Positions 10,287-19,344 of a stretch of 32,540 nucleotides of DNA are shown piece after piece. Numbering within the stretch: position 1 is the first letter of the stretch; every line of letters starts with the position of its first letter. Both the position numbers and the translations under genes were made by a program. This DNA is from Nemertoderma westbladi (taxonomy: Eukaryota; Xenacoelomorpha; Nemertodermatida; Nemertodermatidae): contig JAUCBJ010002543.1 in assembly GCA_032718475.1 (NCBI GenBank), forward strand, positions 1 through 32,540, written 5' to 3'. Under the pieces are notes generated by a model, which saw only the letters and a program-made list of their open reading frames with translations, had not been told where the DNA came from and did no database searches.

Positions 10287-10972
10287 CAAAATTCTGACAG
10301 TTAACTTTGAAAGTCCTCAGCAAGTCTCTGATCGGATGAGCATGAGCTCAAAGGATGGTATGCTTGAGCATGTGGACGACTTCTGTTACCTGGGATCATG
10401 GATCTGGAAGTCAGGTGTGGACCTTCAAATACGTAAGGGAAAGGCATGGGCAGCCTTGAATAGGCTTTCCAGCATTTGGAAGTCACCGAGAATTAATCGG
10501 AAACTTAAGGTCCGATTATTTAGAGCAGCAGTAGTTCCAGTACTCCTCTACAGGAGTCCATGCTGGGCTCTAACTGCTGAGGACACCAAATCTCTGGATG
10601 GCACATCCACAAGAATGCTACGCCGGGTTCATTGTGTTAAGTACAATGCATACATCTCCAACCAGACACTATATAACATTGGGGGTGTCTCATTGGTTCC
10701 CCCAAGCTTGACACTAGAACAAAATCGCCTCTGCTTTGCAGGACATTGCTTTCGCCGTGAGGACCAGCCAGTTCATAATCTTGTACTTTGGCAGCCTCAT
10801 GGAGTGAATAAGCATGGTGGACAGCCCATGACTTTCTTGAGACGCATCTTAAAGGACACTGGCCTTAAAGATGCGGATGATCTAGCAAATGTCATGGCGG
10901 TGCAATTTTGTTGACAAGCCGGCACAGCATTCCTAAAAATGCAGCTGCAATGCAGCATGCCGATCCTAGTAG
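10287..10972 (+). mobile_element. 5'-truncated non-LTR retrotransposon (LINE) 3' end
   Basis: About 690 bases that contain only the C-terminal part of a LINE ORF2 and a short 3' UTR, flanked by 23-bp direct repeats. Truncation at the 5' end is normal for target-primed reverse transcription. Confidence 0.8.
10336..10914 (+). pseudogene. LINE ORF2 C-terminal fragment (after the RT core)
   Basis: An intact 192-codon stretch with the segment order seen after the RT domain in many animal LINEs: DFCYLGSWIW, a helical block ending RKLKVRLFRAAVVPVLLY, LDGTSTRMLRRV, then LCFAGHCFRR and LVLWQPHG near the end. The catalytic RT core and the endonuclease are absent because of 5' truncation, so the fragment is inactive. 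The clade (CR1-, RTE- or Nimb-like) cannot be settled by eye. It has no frameshift, so it is probably a younger insertion than the BEL elements. Confidence 0.85.
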
Positions 10973-10995
10973 ATTGCCTACGGTGCAATAAAGAA
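10973..10995. repeat. 23-bp direct repeat, right copy
   Basis: Exact copy of 10264-10286. It lies 15 bases before the LTR that begins at 11011. Confidence 0.8.
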
Positions 10996-11010
10996 ACTGA
11001 AATCTATTAC

Positions 11011-11752
11011 TGTTCGCGCTTTTAGACCTTTAGCAGTTTAACCCTCCAATTTTAGTTGTCTTCTTATTTATAAATCGACTTTAGCCTATATCGCTTATTT
11101 AATACACTGAAATTACATTAGCCAAAGCCAGTCTGTGCGCGATCATTCACCCACAGTTAAGGGAGACTGGATTCGGGCGCTTTGAAAGTTATTGCGGTGT
11201 AGACCTACTGTATTATTCGATTGATCGTTACTATATAATCTCTGACAATATATTTACTTTCGGGGAAATATTACCAGTTCCTTTAGGACGTGGCGCTTTA
11301 AGTATATAAACCAGAGTTATGACTTATACTAAACACAATGAGATGGCCACAGAGTTTCGTAAATAGCGCATTCTTTAGGAGATGCTTTATTATCCGTCAC
11401 ACTACTTTACACGACTTCACACTACTTCGCACTGATCTGCCGACCATCACTGAATTTGATCATATATAAGGAGGATAGCAACTGACACATGTAGGGATTA
11501 TGAAATAGGCAATTATGAAAATTTACATAGGCCCTTGTCCAACATAAGGTGAAAATCGCTCTGAATGGCTGAGCAGAACAAAGAGGTTCCATGTTTACAG
11601 TAAATCAGCTGACAGATTTCGTCATCTGAGCTCCAGTCTTTTAGAGTATTATGCGCATTGCGGCAAAAGTGACTTGTTATGTCCGCCAAAGCACCTACAC
11701 TGCGCATTGCGGGGAGAAATGACTTGTTATGTCCGCAAAAGCTTTTACTCCA
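11011..11752 (-). mobile_element. LTR (3' LTR of X copy B, internally deleted)
   Basis: 742 bases bounded by TG (11011-11012) and CA (11751-11752). It aligns in inverse orientation along its length with the solo LTR at 23753-24871, with about 400 bases of U3 missing near 11510. Read on the minus strand, it has a TATA-like CCTTATATATG (11469-11459), then AATAAA (11391-11386), then a long U5 ending CGAACA at 11011, which is the promoter-poly(A) order of an LTR. A purine tract abuts its minus-strand 5' end, placing the internal region at higher coordinates, that is, X copy B. No matching 5' LTR was found on the other side of X. Confidence 0.75.
11386..11391 (-). promoter_or_regulatory. Polyadenylation signal AATAAA in the X LTR
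   Basis: AATAAA on the minus strand, about 70 bases after the TATA-like element (11469-11459). The same spacing is found in the solo LTR at 24492-24497. Confidence 0.6.
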
Positions 11753-11760
11753 CTCCCAGA
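11753..11760 (-). promoter_or_regulatory. Polypurine tract next to the X 3' LTR
   Basis: On the minus strand the sequence TCTGGGAG lies directly before the LTR start (TGGAGTAAAAGC). A purine-rich primer for plus-strand synthesis is expected at exactly this position in an LTR retroelement. Confidence 0.5.
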
Positions 11761-12553
11761 AAATGGGATTTAAGTCTATATAATATATAAAATCTTCTAA
11801 AATATAAAAATACTCTAAACAATTAGTCCTTCTTACGTGAACGGCGTTTACGAAGTTTTTTGAGGCTAGCAAGAGTCCTTTTCTCTTTGGGGCGAGCCAC
11901 TTTACTAGGGGGGCTATAACTCCTGGGTGAGGGGTGAAATACAATTGCAGCAGAAGGTTTAGGGTTACGGTCAGTGTATCCGCCGGTCGAGGCACCCGGT
12001 TGATCGATATCAACCTCCATGGAACGAGGTCGAACAACCTTGAGAGCGCGTTTCAAGACAGCAGCTCTTACTGGTCCCTGACGGGTCGTTTGCACGAGAG
12101 CGGTAGGGGACCATGAGTAGTGAGAAACTTCCTCGGTTTGATGGTTCTTTCCAACTCGCGTTCTCGGGCTCTATACTCATAGGGTCGTCTATGAACTTCC
12201 TGTAGTTCTGGATGCTAGTTGATGAACAAGTCCCCATATTCCGGATCTTGACGGATAAAGTTTATCAAGTTATAGGAATTAAAGTCGTTAGGATTAATTT
12301 TCCTGAGGTACTTTCGAACAAATTTGGTCGAAATATTCTCGCCAACACGCTTCATTAGCTCGTAGCTCGGTGTGCGAGATTTTTGCTCAACGGAAGAAAA
12401 GAGATACGGGTGAAACGCATAAACTCCTTCATAGGCAAGTCCAGGGTAGTATCGATGACGTGACTCGCAATGGAGATCCTTGTTAGCTTCCCAGGCTCGA
12501 ATGTAGCGCAGGGCAACCATTTCGTCTACGCTTTCCAGATCTCGGTTGAAAGG

Positions 12554-12658
12554 GCAATCAAAACTTGCGTGTCCTTTAAACTGGCAATGATGGCATTGAG
12601 TCATAAATTGAGGGCAGACTGCAAAGATGTGTAAGTTATTAAGTCTACAATATGCACA
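12554..12658 (-). other. Two zinc knuckles of X copy B
   Basis: CAYC-x5-HIFAVC (CX2CX5HX4C) and CHHCQFKGHASFDC (CX2CX4HX4C). The CxYC and CX2CxFxG features are shared with copy A at 7.5-7.7 kb. Confidence 0.75.
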
Positions 12659-13199
12659 ATAGATCTCCATTGTAGGTTGATCTTGAAAGTAGGAGCAGGG
12701 TACGTTGGAGTCCACTGGGGTGAAATGGTCTTATGATGCGCCTAGAAACATAATTCGCATGCTGATAATCGTAGGTGGTGAGACATTGTGGACATTGATA
12801 CCATTCCAGGACGTAGTCGTTGTCACTGCTCTGGGGTGCTGTGGGCTGAATCTCCTCGGATTCTAAGTATATTGGTTCGTCTTCCAATTGCATAGCTGAG
12901 GTAGGTGTCCCCTCAAGCGAAACCAATGTTTGAACTTCCATGATAGAATAACCTATGGGAATTCGGGGTCTTTGTATGACAGAGGAATGTAAGTTCTGTA
13001 TACAAACGTCCTTGAAAATAGCGAAGCCAGCGCTGTCTAACTTCTCAGCAGCTGAGTCTCTTAGGCTGAGCTTAGTCAGAGCGCGGTCCTTGAACTGACT
13101 ATCAACGTTACGGAACGGAGTCAGAACGCGCCTAAAGCATTCGAAGCGGATGAATTTATTGTGTTCATCTAGCTTGGCGAGTTTGGTTCCAAGTAACAA

Positions 13200-13914
13200 G
13201 GGATGGGCGCGTATAGTACGACTGCATACATCGGCTAGCCAACTGGCAAGTGCGGCGTTCTCGAAGATAGTGTATATAGCTAATGAGGACGAAGTGGAGC
13301 ACTCATGAAGCTATACACGACGCCAGGTGCGGTTAATGGTCCGCCGAAGTATAAACGAGAATAATGATCTCCATATACTTGTTGATAGTTGTTAGGATTT
13401 CCGACTTTGAAATTCCATCCATACTCTTGGAAGGCAAGATGTCCGATGGAGGTTCGTTGTACTTTATTGATGCTGCTGGGTGTATTGGCATACATAGTTC
13501 GGAAAAAACCTCGGCCTTCTGCCCAGGGTGCAATCAGCTGGGTGTCTACGAAAGGATATGGGATATTCTCCATGTTCCTGAAGTCATTCTGGAGATCTCC
13601 ATAAACAGCTGAGCCGATTTTAAGGATTCTTTCGTTAAACAACATCTCGAGCACTGGCTGGGGTAACATCGATCCATCTATACCCATGGCCGGTTTGCGC
13701 TCGGTATATAATGCTGCGCGAGTTCGAATTGTCCATGTTGGAGTTTCTTTTGTATCTCAGTGAGAGTCTCAAAAGAATAATCAATCATGTCGGAACACGC
13801 TCGAGTAAACACGTGGGTAGAACCAGCTAGTCCTCGTATGTGTATCATGCGCGTAGTTCCCAGTTCTCCAACCGGAACGCTACCTTCATTATCGTAAGTG
13901 ACAACTCCATACAT
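13200..13914 (-). other. Probable DEDD-family 3'-5' exonuclease domain
   Basis: Exo I: VVTYDNEG with D and E at 13893-13885, followed by the beta-strand pattern TTRMIHIRG. Exo II: IGSAVYGDLQNDF with Asp at 13597-13595, then DTQLIAPW. Exo III: YTIFENAALASW at about 13274-13239, where YX3E replaces the usual YX3D. Motif order and spacing resemble the RNase D/WRN/EXD1-Egalitarian branch. Two frame changes (near 13685 and 13280) break it. The assignment is by motif only. Confidence 0.5.
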
Positions 13915-14193
13915 TTCGATAACGTTAAGAGTTTTGTTTCACTCTTTAGTGGCGTTTTCGAGGGTCATCCCCACCAGATGCAACAAGGTGGCGCATTCGC
14001 TAGCGTTGGGTAGATCCCTATACTTCAGATACTGTGTAGTATACCTCTCTACATCTCCATATATCTGTATTATCTCTTCTTTGAATAATACATCAAGATT
14101 CCAATGGACTAATCGAGTTTTAATAAATCCATCGAGATTATACGGAGGCATTATATCCTTCTCTATTCTGGAAACATTGTAGGGTTTTCTGAA

Positions 14194-15095
14194 TTAGTTT
14201 ACTTTCACTAACTGATCCAGATGTTTATGTAGTTGTTCGAGTTCAACAAGATCAAGGGGATTTATTAGTGGTAGAAATCTTAGACTGTGTGTAGGATCTT
14301 CCAATTTCACCATACAATATTGAGTTAAATTGACATAATAAGGATGATCTTTAATCCCATAAAATGAGTTCGGCAAAGGTCTAGCACGTAGGTTGACCTC
14401 GTGTACCATACGACGGACAAGATCCGAGGTTCTATGAGTATACCGTCGACACGAGTGGCCTCGATTGGTGGACGTTGCAACATAGGAGTGTCAGCGATAA
14501 GATCTCTAGATCTTAGGTTGATATCAACCGGTTGGGGTTGTACCGTGGTGAAGAGTTTGTCTCCGAAATGGGGAACCATCGAGGGTTGAATGATGGTTTT
14601 GGCATAGAGATCCGCCATAAGGATTTTAGCTTCTGGCTGGGCTACAGCTGATTCTTCTCTCCCATCCATCTTGATATGCTTCTCCTCAAGCTGATTTTCC
14701 TCTGCTTGTTGTTGGAAGCGTTCGTCTAAAAACTCTTGAAGAGAGTAGGTTCGTCCAAGTTCGATGTCCTCCTCGAGATTCTGGATTTCTCGATCAAACT
14801 GAGGTAAAGCCATTTCTTTTACCGCTTGGACTTGCTGCTGCAATTTACGTTTATCTAAGCAATCGTAAGTTCCTTTTCCGATCTTTTGCCGAATAGCATC
14901 TAACGCGTTTCGTACAACGCTCTCCTCCACCTCAGTAACGGGTTGTATCGGGGTTAAACTGGGACGATTATACAGGTTGAACGGCGATATTAAATGTCCG
15001 CATCCCAATCCGGCTAGGTAGGATGGGCGAATATCTAGAGAGCCCACTACCGGAGTGCCACCGATTAATTGTTCGGTTTGAACAGTTAGTACAGT
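14194..15095 (-). pseudogene. X family copy B: coiled-coil protein of unknown function (frameshifted)
   Basis: Open from just after a TGA at 15098-15096. One frame runs to about 14400, then shifts to a second frame ending in TAA at 14194. About 290 residues are visible. The middle is a strongly helical, Glu/Gln/Lys-rich segment (EEDIELGRTYSLQEFLDE and neighbours) that looks like a coiled coil. It is preceded by a Gly/Pro/Ser part and followed by a Leu-rich C-terminus with LDLVELEQLHKHLDQL. No ATG occurs near the 5' end, so the start is lost or the gene began upstream. It lies 42 bases before the main X ORF and in the same frame as it. Assembly or scaffold functions are possible for coiled coils, but nothing specific can be claimed. 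Confidence 0.5.
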
Positions 15096-15279
15096 TCAGG
15101 GGGATCCGTTATACTATTAGGATCAAGAGTCTGAGGTCACCAGGGAATGAGGAGGTCTGAACGAGTATTCCGGAACTCTGATCATCGGTTTATTTAAGGA
15201 TCATTTGAGTCGAGCGAGCGTAGGTGATACGTCAAACAAGTTTCGCTCGAAACTCCCGTAAGTACAGCGAGTAAAGCGC

Positions 15280-15813
15280 TTAGCGCTTAGTGTTTAGCGC
15301 AATGTCTCCACATATGTTTATGTGTTTCCGTTTGTTGGTTGGGTCTAGGGCATTCATCGCAATAATACGAAAGACGCATGTCTTGCGCAGGGGAAACGCA
15401 TGTGATCTTTCTCCAGTTTTACAATATTCCTCCATCTGTTTGAAGCTATCCGGTACAACAGGTAGTGGTCGATCGGCGGTAAGATACATCATAGGGAAAT
15501 AGAGTCGTTTGAGTTCCATCATAGGGTTATGATGTATACCTTGAGGATATCGAGTTTCTCGATTTTGTTGACTGGCTACACTGAGATAGGTTTCTCTCAA
15601 GAATTCCAAATATTCGTTGAAGTCACTACGTTTATCCGGCTCCTCAACGTCTTCTCTTTCTAGTCAGTTTTGAATATAATTCTCGTGTTCGATTCTCAGT
15701 TTATCGTTCCGACCACGCTGGGTATGATATTTAAATAGAACTATTTCCCTTTCGGTGTCTACATCGTCCGTATCGTGTAAATCGATAGGATGACCAGTAG
15801 TTAAGAAGTCCAT
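15280..15813 (-). pseudogene. X family copy B: ORF b, unknown function (one internal stop)
   Basis: Starts at ATG 15813 and ends at the stop at 15280. One in-frame TGA interrupts it near 15662. About 177 codons. The N-terminal part (EREIVLFKYHTQRG) resembles the VYYNTRH segment of X copy A, which links the two copies. The C-terminal part (LYFPMMYLTADRPLPVVP) matches nothing I recognise. Its ATG overlaps the stop of the small upstream ORF by 13 bases, a compact arrangement more usual in viruses and retroelements than in animal genes. Confidence 0.5.
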
Positions 15814-15947
15814 TTGATATAACGACCATCGTCCTCCGTAGTGGGTTGACGACTAGCGTCGCCGCTTACTAAGCTATCAACAAATGCTTGCAATGGTAGG
15901 GTATATCGCTCCCTGATACCAAGATCATCTTTTATCAACTCAGTCAT
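15801..15947 (-). CDS. X family copy B: small ORF a (48 codons), unknown function
   Basis: ATG at 15947 to TAA at 15803-15801. No stop or frameshift. Charged and short, beginning MTELIKDDLG. It could be the N-terminal part of ORF b separated by a frameshift, or a true overlapping small gene. Support is position, strand and overlap only. Confidence 0.35.
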   Translation of the reverse strand: MTELIKDDLGIRERYTLPLQAFVDSLVSGDASRQPTTEDDGRYIKWTS

Positions 15948-17798
15948 AGCTGCTGTATGAGTTTATCGATATTATAATTAATTATATTTAGGCTAGCGGT
16001 CTTTGCTGCCTACCCCTCAATGCCCCCGGACAGCGCAAGATCCTCAGCGCTGATGTACTGTCGTCACTATGCCTCACGCCAATGTACTAGCTACACAACA
16101 ACAACAATAACAAGCGCGAGTCACTCCATTGTCCGTCCCAAGGGCTTAGAATTACTTCAGATTCTTGATACAGAGGTAGGGCTACTTTCACAACTGCGAC
16201 TCGCTACTGTAAACACATTTTAGTAGTAACATTCACCTATAAATGCACAAATTCCACACAACTGTCACAAATTGTACACATTCGGGCCATTTGTCCATTA
16301 GTCAAGTGCCTTCCAGAATGCCACGTTATTATTATGTATCTCTGGATACATTATTTATTCCGTATGCTATTCAATGGGGCAAGCTTTCTATTGTTCTTTT
16401 AACTCGCTTCTAATTCTAGCGTGGTTGTTGCTATGGTGACATTATGGAAAGCTAGCAGTAGAATTAGGGTAATTATCATGCATACAGATCTGGGATGCTA
16501 TTTAATAGTAATTCTTTAATAGTCAATATTCCCCTTTATACATGATTTTATGAATTTTATCGGCTATTTACTATACATTGGAGATTCTCTCACACTAATA
16601 CATTTAATAGGGTGAATCTCCGCTCCCATGATCTATTAATTATGGAATTTTGGGAACGTTATAAATTGTATAAAATGACAATTTATCAAATTCATGAGAG
16701 GAGATGAATTTAAAATTATTCCCATAAATTTTATTATTTAACACTAAAATAGACACAATTTTATTCCAGAGCATGTCTGGGGACTAGGATCCTTAATTCT
16801 ACAAAATTTTTCTTTTTAAGAGTATCGGTAAGTGCTACGATATCTTAATCGACTAGAAATTTAAAGGATCTAAATTTTAACAGATTTTGATTTATAGATT
16901 TTCTAGAGTTAACTTGTAAGCATTTACTCTATTATATTTGTTTTGACAGATTTTGTAATTATTTATTAAATATTTAATATTTAAGATGGGTACTGATTTA
17001 TTCCAGAACATGTCTGGGGACGTTAACCACTGATTCTAGAATTTTGTCTTTCAAGTATATCGGTGGTTGCCGCGATATCTTAATCTACTAGAATTGCAGA
17101 TGGTCAAAGGGTTTAACAGATTTATTTTGCGTTTTACGCTACTGTTAAATGGACATCATTCTACTATATGTATTATTTAATATGAGGTATGAGAGCAATA
17201 TTGCAAGAAGCAATGTCAGTGAGAAGATGCAAGTCCTTTCCAAGGTCTACCCAGAGCTTGGTTTAGCCGAGACATGAGGATCTGAACTTTGCATTCCTAA
17301 TAATCTACTTACCAATAATGCTTGAGTATAGTAGGAGCGGATTTGTACTTTAATAAGTACGGACATTTCATCTTACTGTAGTCAAGTATTTATAATATGA
17401 TACGGACAGTAAGGAAAGAGAAAATAATTATTTCTCGCCGTTACATTAAATATAATGCTAAGTAATTAAGTAATAAAGTAATTAAATAATAAAGTGATAA
17501 TGAATATATATATTGCACTAATCTACTGAATAATCGCTAAAATAATATTCTCTACATAAAATTAAAGAAAACGATTATAATAAAATTACAGAATAATACA
17601 TACATAAATATAATAATAATAAAAAAAATATAAAATAATGTAGTCACACACCCACTCCAGACGCTGTTACGTTGGGGAGTCCCTAGATGTTTGTTCTATT
17701 AAGGAGGTGGTTGTGGGAAGAGTATCTTGCCCTCCATAGTTTCCGGATAGTTCTCTGTCTCTTTCCAGTAAACATAAACGACTAACTGGGCGATTGAG
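15948..17798. other. AT-rich spacer between X copy B and BEL 2 pol
   Basis: No supported gene. It contains a pair of direct repeats (16761-17137) and long A/T tracts (17400-17640). On the minus strand a purine-rich TCTGGAGTGGGTG near 17650-17662 runs into TGTGACTACATT, which could be the polypurine tract and start of a BEL 2 3' LTR. No matching LTR was found at the gag end, so I do not mark one. Confidence 0.5.
16761..17137. repeat. Two ~140-bp direct repeats, 237-bp period
   Basis: 16761 and 16998 both begin TTATTCCAGA, each followed by the same succession of blocks: CATGTCTGGGGAC, an ATT-CT-A stretch, TATCGGT, CGATATCTTAAT and ACTAGAA. Each unit holds the hairpin CCAGA-N5-TCTGG and a TATCG/CGATA pair. 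Divergence between copies is moderate, with the hairpin letters kept. Confidence 0.75.
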
Positions 17799-18068
17799 TT
17801 ATTGTGTTTCGAATACAATTCCAGGTTTCTTAAAGTTACGTCGCATGACGACGAGTTCTACTGATCGCACTAAACCATCACCGGACATATGAGTCTCGAT
17901 GATACGACCTGTCTGCCACCGCTTATGTGGAAGATCTGATTCCACAATAAGGACCATGTCTCCGGCGCTGACGTTTTCTTGCTGCGCAAACCACTTGGTT
18001 CGAAGTTGTAGCATAGGCAGATAATGTTTTTCAAAATGGTCAGCAAAACGACGGGATAACAACTGCAT
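17799..18068 (-). pseudogene. BEL/Pao element 2: C-terminal integrase domain (DUF5641-like)
   Basis: 89 codons, intact. It shows the pattern of the domain that ends BEL/Pao integrases: FEKHYLPMLQLRTKW, then VSAGDMVLIVESDLPHKRW, TGRIIETH, DGLVRSVELV. It follows the integrase core (18099-18893) after a frame break of about 30 bases. The domain is thought to help integrase bind DNA. No stop falls within this part. Confidence 0.9.
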
Positions 18069-18098
18069 GAGTTGCCAAGTTTGTCGGCAGTATTCGTC

Positions 18099-18893
18099 TC
18101 AGTCTGTGATTTCCGATTGTAGGAGCATGGCTACAGGTTTCTTCAGTAGGAAATGCGCGGGTGTTAGCGCTTCTAGGGAGTCAAGACTCGATGAGACTGG
18201 CATAAGCGGTCTCTCGTTAAGATAGGCGGCAATTTCTTCCATTAACATCCACAAAAGTTCGTCGGTGAGATACGTGCGGCAAGGCACTATAAAGTGAAAT
18301 GCGGTCTTCACGCTCCTTATTAATCTCTCCCAACTTCCTCCCCACCAAGGGACGTCGGCGGCGTTGAAGGTCCAGCTAGATGCTGTTACCTTTAGCTGAT
18401 CGTCCACCTGTCTTTGGTTCCAATCTTTAACGTAAGCTTTGATCTCATTATTGGCGCAAATGAAGTTCGTTCCCTTATCAGATCTCATCGTGTTGCTAGT
18501 TCCAAAGTGAGCGATCTGTCGGCGTAAACTCAGTATGAAGCTGTTGGTAGATAGATCATTCACCATATCTAGATGGATCGCTCTACAAGTCATACAGACA
18601 AAGATGACAAACCATCGCTTGACTATAGTCCTAGCACGATAAACTTCAATAGGGCCAAATAAATCCACACCAGTATTAGTGAAGGGTGGTTCATAGAAGC
18701 TTATTCGCTCCCTAGGTAATTCTGCCTCTCGCTGTGTTAAAGGCCTACTGAATGCTTTCCTACATGGTATACCTTTCCTAAGAACTTGGTTCAGAGCTCT
18801 ACCGGGCTTATGAAAACAATAGCGAGTTCGAATTTCGCTCAGAACTCGTTCTCTACCAGCATGGTAAAGCCTACTGTGAACATCTACAATCAT
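18099..18893 (-). pseudogene. BEL/Pao element 2: integrase core
   Basis: 264 codons, read from 18893. The zinc-binding region (VHSRLYHAGRE ... GIPCRKAF) appears to have lost one Cys. The DDE core follows: first Asp in GVDLFGPIEV, second in MRSDKGTNF, Glu in WGGSWERLIRSVK, which are the three catalytic positions at normal spacing. LTPAHFLL near the end is a conserved BEL/Pao segment. Integrase inserts the DNA copy into the host genome. This part is open, but it is separated by frameshifts from both its neighbours. Confidence 0.93.
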
Positions 18894-19249
18894 CTTGATT
18901 TGTAATTCAAGATTTCTAATGAGTATGGGAAACGTATAGTTAGTCTCCCTCTAACTCGTATTAACCCATCTATCATTGTGCTAGAGAAACGATCCCTTAA
19001 TCGCATCTGTGGATTTCTCAACAACAGGAAATACTTATCAGAATCTTCATAGCATTGCAGGAGTCTCAGTATCTGCTTATTGGTTTCCTCATGTTCCTGG
19101 TAACTGATCTTCTCCGTCAGAAACCTATCCGACACTTTGTAAGTGGGAGGATCTTTAATAGCATGGACCTGCTCAGATGTCAGTGGAGCGGTATCACTAG
19201 TGATCTTCGTCCTGGCATAGTGATGATGGAAGCATCGCTTCAAATACAC
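18890..19249 (-). pseudogene. BEL/Pao element 2: region between RNase H and integrase
   Basis: 119 codons that join RNase H to integrase. The LIRVRGRL motif (about 18960-18940) is the counterpart of the LRVGGRL that precedes BEL integrases. The frame ends at 18890 and integrase resumes four bases away in another phase, which indicates an indel. Confidence 0.8.
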
Positions 19250-19344
19250 GACGGCCTTACAAAGCCGATTCCAGGAGCTATAGTGATTAATCGCTCTCTG
19301 CAGGAGAGGTGAGAGTCCCTGCGAGACGTCTGGTGTTCCAGATT

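Larger units (their letters stand above)
11823..14151 (-). pseudogene. X family copy B main ORF: DEDD-type exonuclease-like domain, zinc knuckles, basic tail (broken)
   Basis: Read 14151 to 11823. The pieces are: (i) about 70 residues of unknown fold, ended by TGA at 13941-13939; (ii) an exonuclease-like domain, 13914 to about 13200, in three frames; (iii) an acidic linker with LEDEPIYLESEE and CPQC; (iv) two zinc knuckles (12658-12554); (v) a conserved-looking Tyr/Trp-rich region; (vi) after a TAG and a frameshift, a Lys/Arg-rich C-terminus (KKLRKRRSRKKD). The pieces follow one another without gaps and meet at frameshifts, so I infer one ancestral protein of about 770 residues. Exonuclease plus gag-like knuckles in one chain is a combination I do not recognise. 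A role in trimming or proofreading element nucleic acid is speculation. An alternative is several small viral genes. Confidence 0.5.

Noticed and set aside
13200-13914. Nidovirus-type ExoN, given DxEG plus nearby Cys/His clusters
   Set aside because: No other nidovirus domains, and the motif spacing and the LTR context fit better with a cellular EXD/RNase D-like nuclease in a retroelement.
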